Shown: positions 1 through 9,458 of the stretch, in pieces
Layout: every line of letters starts with the position of its first letter
Position numbering within the stretch: the stretch's first letter is position 1
Source of the DNA: Neoaquamicrobium microcysteis
Lineage (GTDB): Bacteria > Pseudomonadota > Alphaproteobacteria > Rhizobiales > Rhizobiaceae
Assembly: GCF_008180155.1 (NCBI RefSeq)
Contig: NZ_VSZS01000067.1
Location: forward strand, 310,001 to 374,000
Length of the DNA: 64,000 bases
Direction: 5' to 3'
Notes under the pieces: generated by a model
What the model saw: the letters and a program-made list of their open reading frames with translations, nothing else
What the model was told of the DNA's origin: nothing
Databases searched by the model: none
Position numbers and translations under genes: made by a program

Positions 1-262
1 GGCCTACGAGACGATCCGCCCGATCCGCGAGGCCGGCGTGGGCATCAATTACGGTTTCGACAGGCTGCGCTTCGTCTCGCCGGTAAAGTCCGGCGCGCGG
101 GTGCGCACGCGCTTCAAGCTGGCCGAGATGACCGCGCGTCCTTCGGGCTGGATACACATCAACTACGACGTGACTATCGAGATCGAGGGTTCGAAGAAGC
201 CGGCGCTCACCGCGCGCTGGCTGACGCTCGCAGTCATGGAGCGCAACAAGGAGCAGGCATGA
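1..262 (+). CDS. MaoC-like dehydratase, C-terminal part (5' truncated by window edge)
   Basis: Reading from base 2 gives an open frame of about 86 residues that ends at a TGA overlapping the next start codon. The segment holds a NYGFDRLRFVSPVKSGARVR block, which is the hot-dog core signature of MaoC/NodN-like (R)-specific enoyl-CoA hydratases, followed by the typical C-terminal strand with an EG.KPAL.A pattern. Family knowledge: these enzymes hydrate or dehydrate acyl-CoA thioesters. The catalytic Asp/His part lies before the window, so activity cannot be judged. It is translationally coupled (ATGA) to the APH-fold kinase, which suggests a shared acyl-CoA pathway. Confidence 0.8.
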   Translation, partial: AYETIRPIREAGVGINYGFDRLRFVSPVKSGARVRTRFKLAEMTARPSGWIHINYDVTIEIEGSKKPALTARWLTLAVMERNKEQA

Positions 263-1293
263 GCGACCCCAACGCGCTCGATGCGCAGGCGCTGGCACCC
301 TATCTGGAAAAGCATGTTCCCGGCTTTCGGGGACTGAACGACATCCGCAAGTTCGGCTCCGGCCAGTCGAACCCGACCTATGCGCTGGAGGCCGAAAGCG
401 GCCGCTACGTCCTGCGCGCCAAACCGCCGGGCGAACTCCTCAAGTCTGCGCATCAGGTGGACCGCGAATACCGCGTCATGAAGGCGTTGAAGGGCACCGC
501 CGTGCCGGTGCCGGACGTGCTGCACCTTTCGGGTGAGGATTCGCCGATCGGCCGCATGTTCTACGTCATGGCCTTCGTCGAAGGGCGCATCCTGTGGGAC
601 CCCGCCCTGCCCGAAATGCGCTCCAACGAGGAGCGCGCGGCCGCAAGCGATGCCATGAACCGCGTGCTCGCAGCCTTGCACGATATCGACATCGACGCGG
701 TCGGCCTCTCGGATTTCGGCAAGCCGGGCAGCTATTTCGAGCGCCAGCTCTCACGCTGGACCAGCCAGTATCGCGCTTCGGAAACCGAAACCGTACCGGA
801 CATGGACGCGCTCATCGCATGGCTGGAAAGCAATCTCGTGCCAGACGACGGGCAGGTCTCGCTGGTGCATGGCGATTTCCGGCTCGACAACATGATTTTC
901 GCCAGCGAGCGGCCCGAGGTCGTGGCCGTGCTCGACTGGGAACTGTCGACGCTGGGCCATCCCTTCGCCGACATTTCCTACCAGTGCATGCAATGGCGGC
1001 TGCCGCACGATTCCGGCTTCAGGGGACTTGGCGGCATCGACCGCGCCGCCCTCGGCCTGCCGGGCGAGGCTGAATATGTCGCCGCCTATTGCCGCAAGCG
1101 CGGCATCGCAGGCATCGACAACTGGGTGTTCTACCTCGCCTTCTCCTTCTTCCGGCTGGCTGCCATCTGCCAGGGCGTCTACAAGCGCGCGCTCGACGGC
1201 AACGCCTCCAATCCGGAAAAGGCGAAGACCTACGGCCAGGCAGTCAAGCTGCTCGCCGGCCTCGCCGTGGCAGCCATCGACAAGGGGGAGTGA
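259..1293 (+). CDS. APH-family kinase of the ACAD10/ACAD11 N-terminal or LvaA type
   Basis: 344 residues with the aminoglycoside-phosphotransferase fold. A nucleotide-binding lysine candidate lies near residue 55 (LRAKPPGE), the catalytic loop HGDFRLDN is at 204-211 and a metal-binding DWE is at 226-228. The LDWELSTLGHPFADI stretch is typical of the ACAD10/11-like branch rather than of antibiotic kinases. Known members of that branch phosphorylate hydroxyacyl-CoA (for example LvaA of levulinate catabolism). The gene starts inside the stop of the MaoC gene and is followed after 4 bases by an SDR gene, so an operon for hydroxy- or branched acyl-CoA degradation is a fair inference. No acyl-CoA dehydrogenase is visible; it may lie upstream of the window. 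Confidence 0.85.
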   Translation: MSDPNALDAQALAPYLEKHVPGFRGLNDIRKFGSGQSNPTYALEAESGRYVLRAKPPGELLKSAHQVDREYRVMKALKGTAVPVPDVLHLSGEDSPIGRMFYVMAFVEGRILWDPALPEMRSNEERAAASDAMNRVLAALHDIDIDAVGLSDFGKPGSYFERQLSRWTSQYRASETETVPDMDALIAWLESNLVPDDGQVSLVHGDFRLDNMIFASERPEVVAVLDWELSTLGHPFADISYQCMQWRLPHDSGFRGLGGIDRAALGLPGEAEYVAAYCRKRGIAGIDNWVFYLAFSFFRLAAICQGVYKRALDGNASNPEKAKTYGQAVKLLAGLAVAAIDKGE

Positions 1294-1297
1294 GAGC

Positions 1298-2074
1298 ATG
1301 GCGCGTTTCGACGGCCTGACGGTGCTGATTACGGGTGCTGCGGGCGGCTTCGGCCGCCGGGCGGCCGAACGCTTCGCCGCCGAGGGCGCGCGACTGGTGC
1401 TGTCCGACATGGATGAAACCCGGCTCGCAGCGCTCGCGTCGTCTCTCGACACTGAAGTCGCAACGCTGGCCGGCGACATCGCCGACGAGACGCTGTCGGA
1501 AAGGCTTGTCGCGCTCGCGCCGGAGCGCTTCGGCGGGCTCGATGTGGCGCTCAACAATGCCGGCATCGTGCACGACATGATGAAGCTGCCGTCCATCGCG
1601 TCCGAAGATGCACGCAAGGTTATCGAGATCGACCTTCTCGGCGTCTTCTACGCGATGAAGCATCAGCTTCCGGTGATGGAACGCCAGTTCCGCAAGGACG
1701 GACGGCGGGCCGCTGTCGTCAACATCGCCTCGGTGGCGGGCATCGCCGGCGCACCGCGCCTTTCCGTCTACGCCGCTGCCAAGCACGGCGTCGTCGGGCT
1801 CACGCGGTCAGCCGCTGCCGAATACGCGACCAAGGGCGTTCGTGTGAACGCCGTATGCCCCTCCTTTGCCCGCACGGCGATGGTGGAGAAATCACTGCCG
1901 CAGGGCGAGGCGGAACGCGGCGCGACCGAGGCCGAACTGGTGCGCGGCGTGCCGATGAAGCGGCTGGCCGAGGTGGACGAGATCGTCGAGGTCATCCTGT
2001 TCGCCGCCGACCCCAAGAACTCCTTCATGACCGGCCAGACGCTGGCCGCCGACGGCGGGATCACGGCGATCTAG
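1298..2074 (+). CDS. Short-chain dehydrogenase/reductase (classical SDR)
   Basis: 258 residues counted from ATG 1298, which follows GGGGGAG in the preceding stop region; longer in-frame openings run through the kinase gene and are rejected. It has the classical SDR signature: cofactor motif TGAAGGFG (12-19), NNAG (86-89), catalytic Ser near 145, and Tyr158-x3-Lys162 (YAAAK). Asp38 after the second strand suggests NAD(H) preference. The C-terminus GQTLAADGGITAI is standard for FabG-like enzymes. It probably oxidises or reduces a hydroxyacyl substrate in the same pathway as the coupled kinase and MaoC protein; the substrate itself is not predictable. Confidence 0.88.
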   Translation: MARFDGLTVLITGAAGGFGRRAAERFAAEGARLVLSDMDETRLAALASSLDTEVATLAGDIADETLSERLVALAPERFGGLDVALNNAGIVHDMMKLPSIASEDARKVIEIDLLGVFYAMKHQLPVMERQFRKDGRRAAVVNIASVAGIAGAPRLSVYAAAKHGVVGLTRSAAAEYATKGVRVNAVCPSFARTAMVEKSLPQGEAERGATEAELVRGVPMKRLAEVDEIVEVILFAADPKNSFMTGQTLAADGGITAI

Positions 2075-2086
2075 TCCAAAAGCGGC

Positions 2087-2788
2087 CTACCCGAGCTTGG
2101 CGATGAGGGTCTTCAACTCGCCCAGATGCTCGATCTGCCGGTAGCGCGGGTGCTTGTCGGGGGCCTCGATGCGCTCCAGCACCCATGTCAGCTCGTGCGG
2201 GACATAGACGCCCCAGCTTCCCGCCTCGATGGCAGGCGCGATGTCCGACTTCAGCGAGTTGCCCACCATCATCGCCCGCTCCGCGCCGTCGCCATGACGC
2301 GAAAAGACCCGCTCGTAGGTCGCCGCATTCTTGTCGCTGACGATCTCGACGGCGTCGAAGAGGTCGCCGAGGCCCGACTGCGCCAGCTTTCGCTCCTGGT
2401 CGAACAGGTCGCCCTTGGTAATCACGACCAGACGGAAGGATCCCGACAGTTCCTCCAGCGTTTCACGCACATGCGGCAGGGTCTCCACAGGATGGCGCAA
2501 CATCTCTCGCCCGGCCGCGAGGATTTCGCCGATCACGGCCGCTGGCACCCGCCCCTCCGTCACCTCCACGGCAGTCTCGATCATCGACAGCGTGAAACCC
2601 TTGATGCCGAACCCATAGTGGCCGAGATTGCGTTTTTCGGCTTCCAGAAGCCTTTCCTGAAGATGATCGGCATCCGCGTGCTCTGCCAGGAGCTCGGCAA
2701 ACCGCGCTTCGGTCAGGCGAAAGAACTGCTCGTTCTGCCACAGCGTGTCGTCGGCATCGAAGCCTATGGTGGAAAGTCCGGTGCGCAT
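2087..2788 (-). CDS. HAD-superfamily hydrolase
   Basis: 233 residues. Motif I is DADDT (11-15), motif II is the Thr of VITKGD, and motif IV is GNSLKSD near the C-terminal third, giving a complete set of HAD phosphatase residues. A helical cap lies between motifs I and II (class C1, YjjG/phosphoglycolate-phosphatase-like). Substrates of this family are small phosphorylated metabolites or nucleotides; nothing local picks one. It converges on the SDR gene with only 12 bases between the stop codons and is transcribed alone. Confidence 0.82.
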   Translation of the reverse strand: MRTGLSTIGFDADDTLWQNEQFFRLTEARFAELLAEHADADHLQERLLEAEKRNLGHYGFGIKGFTLSMIETAVEVTEGRVPAAVIGEILAAGREMLRHPVETLPHVRETLEELSGSFRLVVITKGDLFDQERKLAQSGLGDLFDAVEIVSDKNAATYERVFSRHGDGAERAMMVGNSLKSDIAPAIEAGSWGVYVPHELTWVLERIEAPDKHPRYRQIEHLGELKTLIAKLG

Positions 2789-2913
2789 GCCCTAGCCTTC
2801 TCACAGGCCCTTTGCCAATTCAATCACCGGTCCGTGCCGGCTAAGCCTAATTTAAGCACTTCGTGCAAGGGTCGCCCGGATGTCGGAGCCTGAGGGGGCT
2901 GCCTCACGCGAGG

Positions 2914-5613
2914 ATGGGCAATGTGAAACTGTCAGTCATCGGGCGCCGTCTGGCGCGCAGGTCTATCTTCCGGGCAACCTATATCCCGGCCCTGCTGGCC
3001 CTCGTCGTCATTGCAGCCGCTTGGCTTTTCGCCGAACACCTCAATCGCAGGGTATTTGAACAGAACCTTCGCGCCGACGTGTTGGGCAAGGTCAGCGTCA
3101 TTCGCGCCAATCTCGAAGGCAACATCAATTCCAATATCCAGCTCGTGCGCGGGCTGGTCGCGACGTTGGCCACCGAACCCGACATGGACCAGCAGCGCTT
3201 CTCCGTGCTTGCGGCGAACCTGCTGGAGGAAAAGTCGCAAATCCGGAACATCGCCGGCGCACGCAACCTCGTCGTTGGCCTGATGTACCCGCTTCGAGGC
3301 AACGAGCGGGCGATGGGGCTCGACTATCGTTTGAACGAGGTTCAGCGCGAAGCCGCCGAGCGAGCGCGCGACACCCGCGAACTCACCCTCGCCGGCCCGC
3401 TCGATCTTGTGCAGGGCGGGCAGGGGTTGATCGGGCGTTTTCCTGTTTTCGCCGCACCGGCCGGCGAAAACGACGAAAGCTTCTGGGGCATAGTGTCAGC
3501 GGTGGTCGACGTCGAAAGGCTTTACGCAGACAGCGGCATTCTGGACCCGGCCCTGCCGCTGGAGATCGACATTTCCGGCCTCGACGGCATGGGCGCCAAG
3601 GGCGCGCGGTTCTACGGCTCCGGCGCGGCGCTGGCCAACGATCCGGTGCTGGTGGACGTGGTGCTGCCCTCCGGCTCGTGGCAGATCGCGGCAATCCCCA
3701 AGGGCGGCTGGTCCGCCACGCCCACCAATGTCTGGTGGCTGCGCCTGCTGATGTTCGTTGCCGGCGCTCTCATCATGGTTCCCGCCATCATCACCGGCCG
3801 CCTGATCGAGGAGCGGCAGAAGAATATCGGCGAATTGAAGCGGCGGGAAACCCAGCTTGCGCACCTTTCGAGCCGCCTCGGCCTCGCGCTCGACACGTCC
3901 AAGGTCGCGGTGTGGGAAACGGTCGTCGGCAGCGACACCGAATACTGGGACCCCCGGATGAACGAGATGTACGGCCACCCGGTAGACGATGGGCCGCGCA
4001 CCTTGCAGGACTGGGAACAACGGGTGCATCCCGACGACCGCGAGCGCGCCAGCGCCGAGTTCATGGGCATATTCGAAAACGGCAGCTACACCTCGCAGTA
4101 CCGCATCGTGCTGGACGACGGAACGGTGCGTCACATCCGGGCATTGGGCACGCTACAGGCCGAGGAAGGTCAGCCTTCCCGCATCGTGGGGGTCAACTGG
4201 GACGTGACGGCCGACGTATCGCTTCACGAAGAACTCAAGCGCGCCAACGCGCTGACCGAAGCCCGCAACGCCGAGCTCGAAATCACCAAGGCGCGGATCG
4301 AATACAACGCGCTGCACGATTCGCTCACCGGCCTGCCCAATCGCCGCTACCTGGACGATCTTCTGGCCGAGCACGCTGCCCGTTTCGCGCGGGGCGAGGA
4401 AACTGCGGCCCTGCTGCAGATCGACCTCGACCGGTTCAAGCAGATCAACGACACGCTGGGCCATGCAGCCGGCGACGCCATGCTGGTCCATGCGGCCGAA
4501 ATCCTGCGCTCTACCGTCGAACCCGGCGATTTCGTCGCTCGCATCGGCGGCGACGAGTTCGTGGTCGTGCGCCGCTGGGCAGCAGACGATGCGCACGCTT
4601 CGGTGCGAAGCCTCGCCAAGCTGGCCGAACGCATCATCGAACGCATGCAGCAGCCGCTGGCCTATGAAGGCCACGACAGCCGCGTCGGCGTCTCCATCGG
4701 CATCGCCACCGACATGGATTCGCTGGCAGACCCGCTGCGCCTTCTCGTCAATGCCGATATCGCGCTCTATCGCGCCAAGGATCGCGGCCGCAACCGCCAT
4801 CAGTTCTTCAACGACGCGCTGCAGGCCGAGATCATCACGACGAAGCGTGTGGCAGACAACATCCTCACCGGCCTTGAGGAGAACCAGTTCACCGCGCACT
4901 ATCAGCCGCAGTTCCACGCCGAGACGCTGGAGGTGATCGGCGTCGAGGCGCTGGCGCGCTGGAACCACCCGACCGACGGGCTGCTCGCCCCCAACGCCTT
5001 CCTCAAGATCGCGGAGGAACTCAACGTCGTCGCCACCATCGATCGCCTGATCCTGGAACGCGCGTTGCTGGACTTCCACCAATGGGAGTCCGTGGGGCTC
5101 AACGTGCCCAAGGTGTCCGTCAACGTTTCCGCGCGCCGCCTGCACGACGACGAGTTGATCAAGAGCCTGCGCCAGATGAACATCAGGCCCGGCGCGGTCG
5201 CGTTCGAGCTGGTGGAATCGATCTTCCTGGACGAGAACGACGAGCTGATTACCTGGAACGTCGACCAGATCAAGGAACTGGGCATCGACATCGAGATTGA
5301 CGATTTCGGCACCGGCTACGCCTCGATCGTCAGCCTGATGAAGCTCAAGCCGCGCCGGCTCAAGATCGACCGCCAGCTCGTCATGCCTATCGTGCACTCG
5401 CCGGGCCAGCGCCAGCTCGTCGGCTCCATCATCGACATCGGCCGTTCGCTGGGCATCGAAGTGCTGGCGGAAGGCGTGGAAACGATGGAGCACGCGCGCG
5501 TGCTGCGTCAGCTCGGCTGCAACGCGTTGCAGGGCTATGCCTTCGCAAAACCCATGAGCGCGGGCGACCTTGTCGAGTTCATCCGTTCGCGCCGCTGGCG
5601 CGACGCTGGCTGA
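2914..5613 (+). CDS. CHASE-PAS-GGDEF-EAL membrane c-di-GMP enzyme
   Basis: 899 residues from ATG 2914. A GTG at 2863 in frame would add 17 residues, but these look unlike protein N-termini. Order: TM helix (about 10-30), periplasmic CHASE-like sensor (about 45-220), second TM helix (about 270-295), a linker, PAS fold-3 with the usual HPDDR motif, GGDEF and EAL. The synthase motif GGDEF is intact at 545-549. In the EAL domain the EAL triplet (678-680), NVSARR, ELVES, DDFGTGY, KIDR and EGVET are all present, so both cyclase and phosphodiesterase activities are possible. The CHASE domain implies an extracytoplasmic small-molecule signal. Its 3' end abuts the convergent soxG with no spacer. Confidence 0.93.
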   Translation: MGNVKLSVIGRRLARRSIFRATYIPALLALVVIAAAWLFAEHLNRRVFEQNLRADVLGKVSVIRANLEGNINSNIQLVRGLVATLATEPDMDQQRFSVLAANLLEEKSQIRNIAGARNLVVGLMYPLRGNERAMGLDYRLNEVQREAAERARDTRELTLAGPLDLVQGGQGLIGRFPVFAAPAGENDESFWGIVSAVVDVERLYADSGILDPALPLEIDISGLDGMGAKGARFYGSGAALANDPVLVDVVLPSGSWQIAAIPKGGWSATPTNVWWLRLLMFVAGALIMVPAIITGRLIEERQKNIGELKRRETQLAHLSSRLGLALDTSKVAVWETVVGSDTEYWDPRMNEMYGHPVDDGPRTLQDWEQRVHPDDRERASAEFMGIFENGSYTSQYRIVLDDGTVRHIRALGTLQAEEGQPSRIVGVNWDVTADVSLHEELKRANALTEARNAELEITKARIEYNALHDSLTGLPNRRYLDDLLAEHAARFARGEETAALLQIDLDRFKQINDTLGHAAGDAMLVHAAEILRSTVEPGDFVARIGGDEFVVVRRWAADDAHASVRSLAKLAERIIERMQQPLAYEGHDSRVGVSIGIATDMDSLADPLRLLVNADIALYRAKDRGRNRHQFFNDALQAEIITTKRVADNILTGLEENQFTAHYQPQFHAETLEVIGVEALARWNHPTDGLLAPNAFLKIAEELNVVATIDRLILERALLDFHQWESVGLNVPKVSVNVSARRLHDDELIKSLRQMNIRPGAVAFELVESIFLDENDELITWNVDQIKELGIDIEIDDFGTGYASIVSLMKLKPRRLKIDRQLVMPIVHSPGQRQLVGSIIDIGRSLGIEVLAEGVETMEHARVLRQLGCNALQGYAFAKPMSAGDLVEFIRSRRWRDAG

Positions 5614-6168
5614 TTAGACCGCCGCGTCCCTTGCAGCTTCGGAAAGAAACGTGAAGGCGTAGTCGGAAAACGACCGCCAGCACTCCACCCGGAACGTCGT
5701 ATCACCCGTCCGCCACAGCACGATCTCGATCTTGCCCAGCACCGTGCGCGAGCAGGCGCCGACGGGGAACGTTGCAAGCAATATGTCCTGCGGGCAGCCG
5801 GCGGCGATGGTGGCTTCCGCGCCGGGCCCGGATACGACGATGCCGACATTGCGGTGCGACACGTCCACCGCCGAGTGGAAGGCCTTCACCTTGCCCAGCG
5901 CGGGCGAAATCTCGCTGCCGCTCTCGTCGATGACCAGCCATTCGTCCGGCCCCAGCCAGAGTGCGGCGCGACCGTTCTTCTGCGCCGATGTCTTGGGCTT
6001 CTGCGGCAGCGCGAAACCCAGCGCCTTCGACACCGCGCCCACGCTGTCTGCTGGCGTCCGCAGCGACAGGCGCGAGGCGGGCGCGGCCGGCGTCACGCTC
6101 ACCCATGCGTGGCTTGCCGCGCGTCCTTCCAGCGCCGGGCGGCGCAGCGCTTCGTTCGACCTAGCCAT
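5614..6168 (-). CDS. soxG: Sarcosine oxidase gamma subunit
   Basis: 184 residues, last gene of the sox operon. It carries the SoxG pattern, including WLGPDEWLVID in the middle and the CSRTVLGKIEIVLWR block near the C-terminus, and has weak resemblance to the aminomethyltransferase fold of the alpha subunit C-terminus. In the known heterotetramer SoxG completes the alpha-beta-gamma-delta complex that oxidatively demethylates sarcosine to glycine in the cytoplasm. The start codon lies 8 bases inside the soxA stop region, implying coupled translation. Confidence 0.9.
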   Translation of the reverse strand: MARSNEALRRPALEGRAASHAWVSVTPAAPASRLSLRTPADSVGAVSKALGFALPQKPKTSAQKNGRAALWLGPDEWLVIDESGSEISPALGKVKAFHSAVDVSHRNVGIVVSGPGAEATIAAGCPQDILLATFPVGACSRTVLGKIEIVLWRTGDTTFRVECWRSFSDYAFTFLSEAARDAAV

Positions 6169-9154
6169 TGAGCCGCTCTCCCTTCTCGTCGAAGAACACC
6201 GTTCCGCTTACTTCGACCTCTATCGTTCCATCGGGCATGGGCACGTAGAGCGTGTCTCCCATGCGATCGCGCCCACCTTCGACCAGCGCCAGGGCGATCG
6301 AATGGCCGCAATTTTCCGACCAGTAGCTCGACGTGACATGACCAATCATCGTCATGGGCACCGCCTGCTTCGGGTCGGCCACGATCTGCGCGCCCTCTTC
6401 CAGCACGACCTTGGGGTTCTTCGTGCGAAGGCCCACGAGCTGCTTTCGGCCCGGCGCCACGAGGTCCGGGCGCATCATCCCGCGTATGCCGACGAAATCG
6501 GCCTTCTTCTTGCCGACGGCCCAGTCCAGCCCGGCATCGTTGGTCGTCACGGTGCCGTCGGTTTCCTGCCCGACGATGATGTAGCCCTTCTCGGCGCGCA
6601 GCACGTGCATCGCTTCGGTGCCGTAGGCGCAGGCGCCGTGTTTCTGGCCCTCGGCCCACACCGCTTCCCAGACCGCCTGCCCATAATCGGCCGGCACGTT
6701 GATCTCGAAACCGCGCTCGCCTGTGAACGACATGCGGAACAGCCGCGTCGGCACGCCGCAGATCGTACCTTCGCGCACCGACATGTGCGGCATGGCCGCG
6801 TCGGAAAGGTCGATGCCTTCCACCAGCGGCGCGATGATCTCGCGGCTTTTCGGGCCCTGCACCGCGATCACGGCCCACTGCTCCGAGATCGAGGTCAGAT
6901 ACACCTTGAGATGCGGGAATTCCGTCTGGAGGTAATCCTCCATATGGTTCATCACGCGGGCTGCGCCGCCCGTCGTCGTGGTCACGTGGAAGCGGTCGTC
7001 CGCCAGTCGCCCCACGACGCCGTCATCGTAGATGAAGCCGTCCTCGCGCAGCATGATGCCGTATCGGCAGCGGCCGGGTTCCAGCTTCTGCCACGGGTTG
7101 GTGTAGAGAAGTTCCATGAACGCGGCCGCATCCGGCCCCACCACCTCGATCTTGCCCAGCGTCGATGCGTCGAAGATGCCGGCCGACTGCCGCACCGTGA
7201 CGCATTCGCGATCGACGGCGGCGTGCATGTCCTCGCCCGCCTTCGGGAAATACCATGCGCGTTTCCACTGCCCGACATCCTCGAACACAGCGCCGTGCCT
7301 TTCGGCCCACCCATGCATCGGCGTGCGCCGGGTCGGGTCGAACAGGCTGCCGCGCGCGTGGTTGACGATCGCGCCGAACGTCACCGGCGTATAGGGCGCG
7401 CGGAAGGTGGTCAGGCCCACTTCCGGGATAGGCTTGCCCAGCGTCTCGGCGGCGATGGCCAGCCCGTGCATGTTCGATGTCTTGCCCTGGTCCGTCGCCA
7501 TGCCGTTGGTGGTGAAGCGCTTGACGTGCTCGATCGAGCGCATGCCCTCGCGCACCGCCTGGCGTATATCCTTGGCCGTCACGTCGTTCTGGAAGTCGAT
7601 GAAGGCTTTCGCCTTGGAATCGGCCCCCGCGCCGGGCGCCGCGCCCAGCATACCGCCGCTCCAGCCTTCGCCCGATGCCTTCAGCTTCGCACCCGCCCTG
7701 CCTGCCTTTGCGCCAGCCGCCTTGGCGGCTGCGTGCCCCGCTCCCGCCGCTTCGGCCAGAGCCGCTTCGAGATCGTCCGTGCCGTTGCATGCGCCGACCG
7801 AGACGCAATCCTGCGCGTAAGCGCCGGGCAGGAAGCGCCGCGTCTCGTCGTCGAAGGCCACCTTGCCGCGCGACTGCGAGAACAGGTGCACCGATGGCGT
7901 CCAGCCTGCCGAGGTCAGCAGCGCGTCGATCGCGATGGACCGTGACGCGCCGCCGTTCTTCGGCTGCACCGTCATGGCGGAAACCCGCAGCTTGCCCGCA
8001 ACGCCGACGACCGCCCGGCCGGCATTGATTTCGATGCCCAGCGCGCGCGCCTCGTCCACCACCGGCCCCTGCGGGTTGTCGCGAAGGTCGACGATGGCGA
8101 CGACGTCGACGCCCGCCTTCTTCAGGTCGATGGCCGCATGATAGGCGGAGTCGTTGGCGGTGTAGACACCCACCTGCCGGCCCACCGCCACGCCGTAATG
8201 GTTGAGATAGGTGCGCGCGGCGGATGCCAGCATCACCCCCGGCCGGTCGTTGTCGGGAAATACCATGTGCCGCTCGATCGCGCCGCTGGCGATCACGACG
8301 CGTTTCGCCCGCACCTGCCAGAGCCGCTCGCGCGGCAGGTCGGGCAGCGGCGCTGCAAGGTGGTCGCTAACCCGCTCGGTCAGCCCGACGAAGTTCTGCG
8401 CGTAGTAGCCGAAGGCGGTGGTGCGCGTCAGCACGCGCACGTTCTCCATCGCCCGCAGCCTCGCAACCGTCGCCGTCGCCCAGTCCCATCCGTTCCGGCC
8501 GTCGATCACCGCGCCGCTCTCGAAGCGCAGCGCGCCGCCCGGCTCAGCCTGCTCGTCGGCAAGGATGACGCGCGCTCCGGCCTCGGCTGCGGCAAGGGCC
8601 GCCGCAAGGCCGGCGGCACCGCCCCCCAGCACCAGCACGTCGCAATGCCCATAGTGCGCCGCGTAATGGTCTGGATCGGGCTGGTCGGGCGCCACGCCGA
8701 GGCCTGCCGCCTCGCGGATGCGCGGCTCGTAGAGATGCTTCCACGCTGCCTTCGGCCACATGAAGGTCTTGTAGTAGAAGCCGGCGGAGAAGAACGGCGA
8801 GGCCAGATCGTTGACCGCGCCGACATCGTGTTTCAGCGACGGCCAGCGGTTCTGCGACACCGCGGCCAGCCCGTCATGCAGTTCCTGAACCGTGGCGCGC
8901 ACGTTTGGCGTCTTGCGCGCGGCATCGCGATGGATGCCCACCAGCGCGTTCGGCTCTTCCGCGCCGGCCGACAGGAACCCGCGCGGGCGATGGTACTTGA
9001 ACGAGCGGCCGACGAGATGGACACCGTTCGCAAGCAGGGCCGACGCCAGCGTGTCGCCCTCCAGCCCGGAATAATGCTCGCCGTCGAAGGTGAAACGAAC
9101 CACCTTGGCTGGCGTGAGCCGGCCCTTGCCGGCAACGCGGAACGGCGCGGTCAT
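6161..9154 (-). CDS. soxA: Sarcosine oxidase alpha subunit
   Basis: 997 residues, the normal length. The N-terminal 100 residues form a ferredoxin-like Fer2_3 domain (DGEHYSGLEGDTLASALLANG). A pyridine-nucleotide-disulfide-type Rossmann domain follows with GGGAAGLAAALAAAEAGARV near 175. The C-terminal 400 residues are a GcvT/aminomethyltransferase-like tetrahydrofolate domain that captures the formaldehyde unit as methylene-THF. The alpha subunit binds NAD+ and shares FMN with beta. It overlaps soxD at the 5' end (ATGA) and soxG at the 3' end. Confidence 0.96.
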   Translation of the reverse strand: MTAPFRVAGKGRLTPAKVVRFTFDGEHYSGLEGDTLASALLANGVHLVGRSFKYHRPRGFLSAGAEEPNALVGIHRDAARKTPNVRATVQELHDGLAAVSQNRWPSLKHDVGAVNDLASPFFSAGFYYKTFMWPKAAWKHLYEPRIREAAGLGVAPDQPDPDHYAAHYGHCDVLVLGGGAAGLAAALAAAEAGARVILADEQAEPGGALRFESGAVIDGRNGWDWATATVARLRAMENVRVLTRTTAFGYYAQNFVGLTERVSDHLAAPLPDLPRERLWQVRAKRVVIASGAIERHMVFPDNDRPGVMLASAARTYLNHYGVAVGRQVGVYTANDSAYHAAIDLKKAGVDVVAIVDLRDNPQGPVVDEARALGIEINAGRAVVGVAGKLRVSAMTVQPKNGGASRSIAIDALLTSAGWTPSVHLFSQSRGKVAFDDETRRFLPGAYAQDCVSVGACNGTDDLEAALAEAAGAGHAAAKAAGAKAGRAGAKLKASGEGWSGGMLGAAPGAGADSKAKAFIDFQNDVTAKDIRQAVREGMRSIEHVKRFTTNGMATDQGKTSNMHGLAIAAETLGKPIPEVGLTTFRAPYTPVTFGAIVNHARGSLFDPTRRTPMHGWAERHGAVFEDVGQWKRAWYFPKAGEDMHAAVDRECVTVRQSAGIFDASTLGKIEVVGPDAAAFMELLYTNPWQKLEPGRCRYGIMLREDGFIYDDGVVGRLADDRFHVTTTTGGAARVMNHMEDYLQTEFPHLKVYLTSISEQWAVIAVQGPKSREIIAPLVEGIDLSDAAMPHMSVREGTICGVPTRLFRMSFTGERGFEINVPADYGQAVWEAVWAEGQKHGACAYGTEAMHVLRAEKGYIIVGQETDGTVTTNDAGLDWAVGKKKADFVGIRGMMRPDLVAPGRKQLVGLRTKNPKVVLEEGAQIVADPKQAVPMTMIGHVTSSYWSENCGHSIALALVEGGRDRMGDTLYVPMPDGTIEVEVSGTVFFDEKGERLNG

Positions 9155-9444
9155 TCGGCGGCTCCCTTGATGACGGGCTTCTTCTCGCCGGCCTTGTAGG
9201 TCGTCACGAACTTGTCGCTCACCGTGTCTCGCACCGCGTTGAAGAACCGGGCGCAGCCATGCACGTGCCGCCAGCGCTCATAGACCAGACCCTTCGGATT
9301 CTGGCGGATGAAGAAGAACCCCTCGAAATCCTCGTCGCTCATTTCCGCGATGTTGCCGGGGCGCACCAGATGGGCCTCGCCGGCATGGCGGAACTCGAGC
9401 TCGGGGCGCTCTTCCTCGCAATAGGGGCAACGGATCAGAAGCAT
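9151..9444 (-). CDS. soxD: Sarcosine oxidase delta subunit (zinc protein)
   Basis: 97 residues from ATG 9444; a longer in-frame opening adds 20 basic residues not found in the family. Two N-terminal cysteines (CPYC) plus a later His-x3-Cys (HVHGC) match the zinc site of SoxD, and the RNPKG/ERWRH-type core is clear. The delta subunit stabilises the heterotetramer. The stop codon overlaps the soxA start. The gene is separated from soxB by an unrelated reading frame (9459-9884), which is not the usual soxBDAG order. Confidence 0.94.
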   Translation of the reverse strand: MLLIRCPYCEEERPELEFRHAGEAHLVRPGNIAEMSDEDFEGFFFIRQNPKGLVYERWRHVHGCARFFNAVRDTVSDKFVTTYKAGEKKPVIKGAAE

Positions 9445-9458
9445 GATTGGTCCTGTCT

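Noticed and set aside
5732-7945. 737-codon plus-strand frame opposite soxA and soxG
   Set aside because: Antisense shadow: no domain motif, His/Arg-rich; the opposite strand encodes the Sox subunits with full family motifs.
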